Shown in pieces: positions 21,447 through 25,951 of a stretch of 28,309 nucleotides of DNA. Each line of letters opens with the position of its first letter. Positions within the stretch are counted from its first letter, which is position 1. Under the pieces are notes generated by a model that saw only the letters and a program-made list of their open reading frames with translations, had not been told where the DNA came from and made no database searches. The DNA comes from a virus, in IMG/VR virus record IMGVR_UViG_3300009106_000022, positions 1-28,309 of that record. One strand, written 5' to 3'. A program made the position numbers and the translations under genes.

Positions 21447-21571
21447 ATAGCCAATTCACGCTCAGCTTGTGCAAGCTCAGCGAATAACGGGGATGCAGGG
21501 CAGTTACCCTTTACATCCCATATTCTGTAGGCAAATATATAACCTAACTGGATAGTTTTTATAGTGAACAT
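21434..21571 (-). CDS. Small hypothetical protein, 45 aa
   Basis: ATG 21571 follows the SD AAAGGAGTACTAACC, shared in form with the 21356 start. The protein begins MFTIKTIQLGYIFAYRIWDV and ends with a helix AELAQAERELAILKL. The first half is hydrophobic enough to associate with the membrane but no clear span is seen. A stop at 21434 and a terminator soon after support it as a gene. Confidence 0.65.
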   Translation of the reverse strand: MFTIKTIQLGYIFAYRIWDVKGNCPASPLFAELAQAERELAILKL

Positions 21572-21588
21572 GGTTAGTACTCCTTTTA

Positions 21589-21638
21589 GTTAATGGACAA
21601 GTTAATCATTCAACTCAGTCTCGCGTAGCGAGCTGAGA
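21589..21638. repeat. 50-base direct repeat with stem-loop (copy 1)
   Basis: The 50 bases from GTTAATGGAC to GAGCTGAGA are identical to 22311-22360, as read by eye. They include the CTCAG(T)CTCGC stem-loop. Here the repeat encodes the last residues of the DUF4326 protein (LRETELND) and its stop. Confidence 0.9.
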
Positions 21639-22015
21639 TTTAAAAATAGAGGAAGGTAGCTGAGTTGAAAGAGCGCTAAGTAGTGGCTATATTCATCACT
21701 TACTTCATCCCAGTCAAAGAACGTGTTGTACGCGTATAACACCTCACGTATTATTTCGCCGTGACATTGCTTAGGTGCACAGAAACACCCTAGTACTAAG
21801 GTGTCGTGGGATACAGCTAAGTTATATAGACGTTCAAGCTCATCTATAACAGCTGGATTAGACTGGGCAATTTCACCATATAACCAGTCACGATACTGGT
21901 CACAGACCAGTTCGCGTTGGCTTTCATCCTTCATTACGAAGGGGTTGCCTAATGGCGATCCACGCCCGATGTACTGGGCGTTGGCTTCATGTTTACGACC
22001 TACTTTTATATGCAT
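21602..22015 (-). CDS. DUF4326 protein
   Basis: The start is ATG 22015 (MHIKVGRKHE), with the SD GGAGAAAAACA; the longer in-frame start at 22087 would run through the leader hairpin. Residues ~15-26 (YIGRGSPLGNPF) and ~73-86 (LVLGCFCAPKQCHG, with Cys-x5-CHG) are the signature of DUF4326, a small phage and bacterial family of unknown function, possibly nucleotide-binding. After about residue 100 there is an extra C-terminal extension containing WDEVSDE and ending in the repeat-encoded LRETELND, so the tail is likely not part of the conserved domain. Confidence 0.85.
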   Translation of the reverse strand: MHIKVGRKHEANAQYIGRGSPLGNPFVMKDESQRELVCDQYRDWLYGEIAQSNPAVIDELERLYNLAVSHDTLVLGCFCAPKQCHGEIIREVLYAYNTFFDWDEVSDEYSHYLALFQLSYLPLFLNLSSLRETELND

Positions 22016-22032
22016 TGTTTTTCTCCGGTTAA

Positions 22033-22048
22033 GGGGTCTTTCGACCCC
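22033..22048. repeat. Hairpin GGGGTC-TTTC-GACCCC in the DUF4326 leader
   Basis: A perfect six-base-pair stem with a TTTC loop (GAAA in the minus-strand transcript, a stable GNRA-type tetraloop) lies just upstream of the DUF4326 SD and downstream of the 78-residue gene. No T-run follows, so mRNA stability or processing is more likely than termination. Confidence 0.6.
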
Positions 22049-22061
22049 ATATAGTTGACGG

Positions 22062-22298
22062 TTAATGATATTGGTAATGTGATTCAACTGCTGCTCTTAA
22101 ACGAACAAGATACTCTGATGCCTCTGCTAACTCATGATCCGCTCCGGCCCAAGCATCACCAGAAAACGATACTGATGATTGGTACTCACAACGCAACTCA
22201 CCGTACTGTTGGTGGGCGATATAGTAGCGCTCCTTTAATTCAGCTAAGTCGTTATCTCCGTGATAGGCTTTAAAATCTTCAAATGTAAGTGTTGTCAT
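22062..22298 (-). CDS. Hypothetical protein, 78 aa
   Basis: ATG 22298 has the SD GGAGAAAAACA, the same cassette as the DUF4326 gene. The protein is helical, starting MTTLTFEDFKAYHGDNDLAE, with a middle segment SSVSFSGDAWAGADHELAEA. No family recognised. A 50-base repeat carrying the stem-loop precedes it. Confidence 0.75.
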   Translation of the reverse strand: MTTLTFEDFKAYHGDNDLAELKERYYIAHQQYGELRCEYQSSVSFSGDAWAGADHELAEASEYLVRLRAAVESHYQYH

Positions 22299-22310
22299 TG
22301 TTTTTCTCCG

Positions 22311-22360
22311 GTTAATGGACAAGTTAATCATTCAACTCAGTCTCGCGTAGCGAGCTGAGA
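22311..22360. repeat. 50-base direct repeat with stem-loop (copy 2)
   Basis: Same 50 bases as 21589-21638. Here the stem-loop encodes ARYARLS and the stop of the 42-residue gene, in a different reading frame from copy 1. Confidence 0.9.
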
Positions 22361-22460
22361 ATTCCAGTACTTCTTCGTAGCTGAAGGCTTCTCCAAAGTC
22401 TTCAGGTATAGGTGCTTCTATCTCTAAACCAAAAACATCGACACCTATAGGTGCTTTCAT
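22332..22460 (-). CDS. Small acidic protein, 42 aa
   Basis: ATG 22460 (MKAPIGVDVFGLEIEAPIPE) follows the SD AAGGGTGA. The body is acidic and the last residues ARYARLS come from the stem-loop repeat. It begins six bases after the stop of the 89-residue gene. A longer in-frame start at 22514 would overlap that gene and is rejected. Function unknown. Confidence 0.6.
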   Translation of the reverse strand: MKAPIGVDVFGLEIEAPIPEDFGEAFSYEEVLEFSARYARLS

Positions 22461-22465
22461 AGCTA

Positions 22466-22735
22466 TCACCCTTCGTAGTAGTCGTCGATTTTGGATTGGA
22501 TGAACTCTTCCCACTCATACTCGAGCATTTCATACTCTAGCTCTGCGTATCGTTGGGTGAAGTACTCTTCAAGGTGTTCTTCGGCTACCGGGGATCCGTC
22601 GTCCCACGAGAGAGCGGTCAAGATGTTGCCCTCTGCTGTGGTGATAGTATGGGTTGTGCGAGGCGTTGAGGCTGCCTCACGTTCTGCTATAGCTTTCTCT
22701 ATAGCAGGGTTTGGTGTATATATTCTATTGCGCAT
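22466..22735 (-). CDS. Hypothetical protein, 89 aa
   Basis: ATG 22735 follows GAGG, two bases after the AcrIII-1-like stop. The N-terminal third is basic (MRNRIYTPNPAIEKAIAERE) and the C-terminal half is strongly acidic and aromatic (YAELEYEMLEYEWEEFIQSK). A charge-divided small protein like this could bind a protein partner. It immediately follows the AcrIII-1-like gene, so a linked anti-defence role is possible but not shown. Confidence 0.75.
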   Translation of the reverse strand: MRNRIYTPNPAIEKAIAEREAASTPRTTHTITTAEGNILTALSWDDGSPVAEEHLEEYFTQRYAELEYEMLEYEWEEFIQSKIDDYYEG

Positions 22736-22737
22736 AG

Positions 22738-23067
22738 CTATACCTCTTTTTCGACTAAAAGCCAGTTAATTTCTGCTTCCTCAGGAAGCTCAGTGGCTCC
22801 TTCAGGGAGCCGTTGGTCTATCGTCCCAATGATCATCTGATCACCAAAACGAAGTTTCACTGCTATCCTATTCATTGGTATATCAGCCTTTAATAAGCTG
22901 CTGAACACCGCAGCCGTGTTTGCGTGTCCTACGCAGGACACTGTGTTCTCGCTCTCATCGAGCAGGCTTATCACCCACTCTGTTGATATTGGCTCGAACC
23001 GTACTGAGGTTCCGCCTGGTGCGTAAGTGAGCATGCTAGGGCTAAAAGCGTTGCTTATAAAGATCAT
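22738..23067 (-). CDS. acrIII-1: AcrIII-1-type viral ring nuclease (DUF1874), anti-type III CRISPR
   Basis: The 109-residue protein matches the DUF1874 family described as AcrIII-1, which cleaves cyclic tetra-adenylate and so shuts off type III CRISPR ancillary nucleases (Athukoralage and colleagues). Compared with SIRV1 gp29 as I recall it: N-terminal NAFSPSML (NAFSINML), VGHANTAA with the catalytic His at residue 48 (GHDST, His47), NRIAVKL (NRVEIKL), and QRLPEG (QRLEEG, Arg86 and Glu89 here). These residues are all present, so the enzyme should be active. ATG 23067 has the SD GGAG, and the stop of the 140-residue gene lies inside its leader. It should act in the cytoplasm as a dimer early in infection. 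Confidence 0.9.
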   Translation of the reverse strand: MIFISNAFSPSMLTYAPGGTSVRFEPISTEWVISLLDESENTVSCVGHANTAAVFSSLLKADIPMNRIAVKLRFGDQMIIGTIDQRLPEGATELPEEAEINWLLVEKEV

Positions 23068-23070
23068 GAC

Positions 23071-23493
23071 TTATTCTCCTATGATTTGTTTGTGGTTTTC
23101 TTTGACCCATTCGATGGAGTGGGTTGTGTAGTAGTCTCTGAACTTGTCGAAGACTATCTGCTGCAGTTCGTCCATATCCATGGACTTGATTAACTTCTCA
23201 GCCATTTCTATAGCTAAGCCATCGCGTTCTTTTGCCCTCTCATCGAGAGAGATGATTCGCTTAGCTTCATCACGAAGCAAGCTTAGCTCTTCCTCAGAGA
23301 ATTCATTAATCGCGAATATGTTAGTCACATACTCTTGCCCCCACTCATAATCGTACTCTATGAGCGGCTTAGCCCATTCAAGCACCTCCTTTTTAGTGAG
23401 GCGATTGGTTGTGTAGGTATAGGTATTACCACCTGACTTCTTATAACGGGGGCCGTCTTTTTCTACGAGCTGTGAATAAATGATGTATTGCAT
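23071..23493 (-). CDS. Hypothetical protein, 140 aa
   Basis: ATG 23493 (MQYIIYSQLVEKDGPRYKKS) follows AGGAG. After a beta-like first 50 residues it is helical, with AEKLIKSMDMDELQQIVFDK (~107-126) followed by FRDYY, a pattern also seen in the left-cluster protein at 558-833. No catalytic motif. It lies directly upstream of the AcrIII-1-like gene and just downstream of the iteron array. Confidence 0.8.
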   Translation of the reverse strand: MQYIIYSQLVEKDGPRYKKSGGNTYTYTTNRLTKKEVLEWAKPLIEYDYEWGQEYVTNIFAINEFSEEELSLLRDEAKRIISLDERAKERDGLAIEMAEKLIKSMDMDELQQIVFDKFRDYYTTHSIEWVKENHKQIIGE

Positions 23494-23688
23494 GATATTT
23501 CTCCTATAAATGAGGTATTCCACCCGAGCAAAAGGACTACAGGTGGACTACAGATTGTGAAACAATTATGTTTCACGGAAAAATGAAAATTGTACATTAA
23601 TTGTACAGGGACTACAGATGGTCTAAAACAGGTGTTTTTAGAGGGCATCGGTAGCTGAAAAACTCATTAAGAATCAATGAGTTACAGA

Positions 23689-23740
23689 GCGTAACAGGTG
23701 GTAACAGATGGACTACAGGTTTTTGGACCATCTGTTACGC
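23689..23740. repeat. Iteron cluster with inverted arms GAGCGTAACAG / CTGTTACGCTC
   Basis: Three direct iterons (GCGTAACAGGTGG, GGTAACAGATGG, GGACTACAGGT) are followed by the inverted ACCATCTGTTACGC. The outer arms AGAGCGTAACAG and CTGTTACGCTCT can pair over 12 bases, giving a cruciform about 58 bases wide. Confidence 0.75.
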
Positions 23741-23956
23741 TCTAAGTTATTGATATTAATAAGGAATTTCCTTGTTTTTACTAGGACTACAGATTATTTA
23801 AGTCTAGTAAGTAATAAAACTACTATAAAAACAAGAAAATGCTTAGTATAAAAGACACTAATATGTATATATGGGGCTAAGTGACCCGCACATGTCGTCA
23901 CATGTTACGCAGTGCCGAAAAGTGTCTTTTTCCCCTTTAATATCAAAGGGTTAGGA

Positions 23957-23998
23957 GCGTAACAGGTTGAAATGACCATCTGTAGTCACCTGTTACGC
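23957..23998. repeat. Inverted iteron pair GCGTAACAGGT / ACCTGTTACGC
   Basis: An 11-base perfect inverted repeat surrounds ACCATCTGTAGTC, which is itself an inverted iteron. It is just downstream of the 97-residue gene and may define one side of an origin or an operator. Confidence 0.75.
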
Positions 23999-24007
23999 CC
24001 AAAGGGC

Positions 24008-24301
24008 CTAAAATACGCTAAGTTCTAGCGCAGTGGCCTGTACTGCTTCCTCCTCAGAGGCGTACTCAGCCTCCCACCAGCGCTCGGCAGTCTCGTAAGA
24101 AACGGAGGCGTTTCTTACGAACGCCTCTATAGTTAACGGTTTCTCCATTTCACGGTTTTTCCGTACCGCCATGAGCTCATCCCACAGCGCTTGCTTCTCA
24201 GCAGGCGACGAGTTTGGGTTGTAGAACCCGTCACGAGGACGGATACCAAACTCGTCTTTGTATAAGCACGAGTAAATGTCTTCATCGTATGTGTAGTTCA
24301 T
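24008..24301 (-). CDS. Hypothetical protein, 97 aa
   Basis: ATG 24301 has the SD AAGGAGAACATC. The protein begins MNYTYDEDIYSCLYKDEFGI and continues RPRDGFYNPNSS, a pattern (Y..xYKD..G.RPR) I have seen in small phage and satellite proteins of unknown function. The rest is helical, with AERWWEAEYASEEEAVQATA near 71-90. It ends 10 bases before the iteron array. Confidence 0.75.
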   Translation of the reverse strand: MNYTYDEDIYSCLYKDEFGIRPRDGFYNPNSSPAEKQALWDELMAVRKNREMEKPLTIEAFVRNASVSYETAERWWEAEYASEEEAVQATALELSVF

Positions 24302-24303
24302 GA

Positions 24304-24377
24304 TGTTCTCCTTATTAAGTTAAGTACTGATTCAAAGTTCAACCCAGCCCACGTAGTGGGCTGGGAGTTGCTTGGCT
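24304..24377. repeat. 74-base direct repeat with perfect 10-bp hairpin (copy 1)
   Basis: The 74 bases are identical to 24618-24691, as read by eye. They contain an SD for the gene downstream and a perfect hairpin at 24343-24365 with arms CCCAGCCCAC and GTGGGCTGGG and a GTA loop. There is no T-run, so this is not a classical terminator. Confidence 0.9.
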
Positions 24378-24615
24378 ATAGTTTGTTGAAGTATGCATCT
24401 AGTGAATCTATGGTTCTTTGAGCATAACCACGCCCAAAGAAGTACCCCCAGATACCTCCGATGATGGTGCATACCAACCAGTATGCTAGATACCACATCA
24501 CCTTACCGGCGATGATGGCTGTTATTAACAACACAGTGTTGAAGATCGCGAAGACCTTCATCCATGCTGGGGTTAGATGCCATAATTCCTTCCAGATAGT
24601 TATAAAATCTTTCAT
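24376..24615 (-). CDS. Small membrane protein, 79 aa (paralogue of 20097-20297)
   Basis: ATG 24615 follows AAGGAGAACACC. It starts MKDFITIWKELWHLTPAWMK and has hydrophobic segments at ~21-37 and ~40-62, then a short charged tail (RGYAQRTIDSLDAYFNKL). The layout and the ITIWK motif match the 66-residue protein at 20097-20297, suggesting duplication. Its stop overlaps one end of the 74-base repeat. Inner-membrane location is likely; function unknown. Confidence 0.8.
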   Translation of the reverse strand: MKDFITIWKELWHLTPAWMKVFAIFNTVLLITAIIAGKVMWYLAYWLVCTIIGGIWGYFFGRGYAQRTIDSLDAYFNKL

Positions 24616-24617
24616 GG

Positions 24618-24691
24618 TGTTCTCCTTATTAAGTTAAGTACTGATTCAAAGTTCAACCCAGCCCACGTAGTGGGCTGGGAGTTGCTTGGCT
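24618..24691. repeat. 74-base direct repeat with perfect 10-bp hairpin (copy 2)
   Basis: Same 74 bases as 24304-24377, with the hairpin at 24657-24679. It lies immediately downstream of the 92-residue gene and supplies the SD of the 79-residue membrane gene. Confidence 0.9.
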
Positions 24692-24694
24692 GAC

Positions 24695-24973
24695 TTATTC
24701 AACAAAGTCAACCATTAGACCTCCATTAGCGAGGTGCTTTTCCAACCGCGCGATGCGAGTCCATACTCGCTCCTGCTGGATACGGTTATATACAAGCCGC
24801 TCAGCACCCTCGCTGAGTACGTCTGGAGATAATTCCTCCAGCTCTTCGTCAGAGTTGTAGTGCCCATCGAGGCCATCCATGATATGACCCATAAGAGCCA
24901 GCTGCAGCTCTGCAACTGACATGTCAGCTACCTCTTCGGCAGCTATTCTTCTAACGACTTCTGTTCTGTTCAT
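24695..24973 (-). CDS. Hypothetical acidic helical protein, 92 aa
   Basis: ATG 24973 has the SD AAGGAGAACACC. The sequence begins MNRTEVVRRIAAEEVADMSV and is helical, with acidic stretches (SDEELEELSPDVLSEGAERL, ~41-60). No family recognised. It stops three bases before the 74-base repeat. Confidence 0.75.
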   Translation of the reverse strand: MNRTEVVRRIAAEEVADMSVAELQLALMGHIMDGLDGHYNSDEELEELSPDVLSEGAERLVYNRIQQERVWTRIARLEKHLANGGLMVDFVE

Positions 24974-24997
24974 GGTGTTCTCCTTATATAAGTTAGA

Positions 24998-25234
24998 TTA
25001 AATACGTTTAACGCCAGCAACGTGCTGACGCCCGCGATACCAAGACTCCTTGATATCTTCTTGGAATACATAGCAACCCACGGTTACTACTGGGATGAGT
25101 AAGAGCCAGACACTCTTACCCACTAAGAAGACTATGATTTGGTACGAGATCATAGCCAATAGGATGAAGAGGCCAACTACCGTAGACCCTTCACGACTTA
25201 GGACTAAGTTTAAAGCTAGTTTTACTTTGTTCAT
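24998..25234 (-). CDS. Small two-span membrane protein, 78 aa
   Basis: ATG 25234 follows AAGGAG. Two hydrophobic segments (GSTVVGLFILLAMISYQIIV ~16-35; VWLLLIPVVTVGCYVF ~42-57) are followed by a basic tail (SWYRGRQHVAGVKRI). It is the first minus-strand gene next to the divergent junction, so it is likely the first expressed gene of the accessory operon. Function unknown. Confidence 0.8.
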   Translation of the reverse strand: MNKVKLALNLVLSREGSTVVGLFILLAMISYQIIVFLVGKSVWLLLIPVVTVGCYVFQEDIKESWYRGRQHVAGVKRI

Positions 25235-25465
25235 CTTTATCTCCTTTTATGCCTTAATTGACCCTCGTTCTCACTTCGCCCAAAACGAGGTACGAGTTTT
25301 GGAATCGGGGATGCCAAAAAGCAAATCGGGGACGGCGGTACGGAAATACTGAACATCCATATATCAAAGCACACGCCTAGAATTCAGATTTTTTCTAAGA
25401 AAATATTTTTTTGCTAAATTTTTAAATATAAGCTATGCTTATGCCCAAAATACTATGGGAAATTT
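25235..25465. promoter_or_regulatory. Divergent intergenic region between early and packaging genes
   Basis: No gene is seen. It holds a hairpin CCTCGTT/AACGAGG (~25262-25289), two direct AATCGGGGA repeats (~25302 and ~25324), and an AT-rich tract before the terminase gene. A possible sigma70-type promoter for the terminase is TTGCTA (25411-25416), 17 bases, then TATGCT; its -10 overlaps the dyad motif at 25428-25442. Confidence 0.5.
25425..25447 (+). promoter_or_regulatory. Dyad motif ATAAGCTATGCTTAT before the terminase genes
   Basis: The only copy of the recurrent motif facing the plus strand; its core ATAAGCTATGCTTAT is a perfect palindrome. It lies 24 bases before the terminase small subunit start and could be the late promoter for the phage RNA polymerase or an operator. 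Confidence 0.45.
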
Positions 25466-25951
25466 ATGTCCATTACAGCGGGTGACATTGCTTATCTTCA
25501 ATCGTGCTACCCACACGCAGACATAACACCGTTAACTGCACAGCAAGAGCAGTTTGTGCTGTATGTATTACGAGGTTTCACACCGTCTCAAGCGGCGAAA
25601 GCTGCAGGTTACAAGAGTTACAACCAGTCTGGGAGTTCATTGATGAAGATGGACAAAATTCAGGCGATATTAGGTCATCTACGGAGTGAAGAACTAGATA
25701 ATATAAAGGTGACAAGGGATAAGCTGACTATAATGCTATTCGAAGCTCATCGAAAGTCCGCTACTGCTACGGAAGAGATAACGGCGGTGAGAGAATTAGG
25801 TAAGATGCACGGACTTTATGAGCCAGAAAAGGTGCAAACGCAAAGTATGCACTATCATAAGGTGGAACAATTAGAGCGGTTAGATGATTCAGAGTTAGTT
25901 AAGTTAGCTGGCGCGGATGATTTCGCCTTACCTCCCCCAACAGAGCCATGA
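25466..25951 (+). CDS. Terminase small subunit
   Basis: The 161-residue protein has a helix-turn-helix-like segment FTPSQAAKAAGYKS (~38-51) after TAQQEQFVLYVLRG, the typical N-terminal DNA-recognition part of small terminases, followed by helices ITAVRELGKMHGLYEPEKV (~103-121). It lies directly before the large subunit with an ATGA overlap at 25948-25951, the standard arrangement. It should recognise the packaging site and load the large subunit. SD is weak (GGGA). Confidence 0.88.
   Translation: MSITAGDIAYLQSCYPHADITPLTAQQEQFVLYVLRGFTPSQAAKAAGYKSYNQSGSSLMKMDKIQAILGHLRSEELDNIKVTRDKLTIMLFEAHRKSATATEEITAVRELGKMHGLYEPEKVQTQSMHYHKVEQLERLDDSELVKLAGADDFALPPPTEP

Larger units (their letters stand above)
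23524..24007. other. Non-coding iteron array, candidate replication origin
   Basis: This 480-base stretch has no convincing gene. It holds about ten copies of a short motif, ACAG(A/G)TGG preceded by GGACT or GTA: near 23534, 23545, 23609, 23689, 23700, 23710 and 23784 in direct orientation, 23727 inverted, 23957 direct and 23975-23998 as an inverted pair. Several are spaced 10-11 bases apart, one helical turn. It also has perfect hairpins (GTGAAAC/GTTTCAC at ~23556, AACTCATT/AATGAGTT at ~23661, CCCTTT/AAAGGG at ~23935) and a long inverted pair AAAAGACACT/AGTGTCTTTT. Iterons like GTAACAGGT beside P4-alpha-like primases mark origins in phages and satellites, and this phage has a PrimPol-helicase. 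Confidence 0.65.

Noticed and set aside
23463-23648. Minus-strand 61-residue frame across the iteron array
   Set aside because: It overlaps the 23071-23493 gene, has no SD, is rich in Ser, Cys and Phe, and lies over iterons and hairpins; it is best explained as a chance frame.
23534-23998. CRISPR array
   Set aside because: The repeats are too short (about 11-13 bases), occur in both orientations and have irregular spacing, unlike CRISPR repeats.
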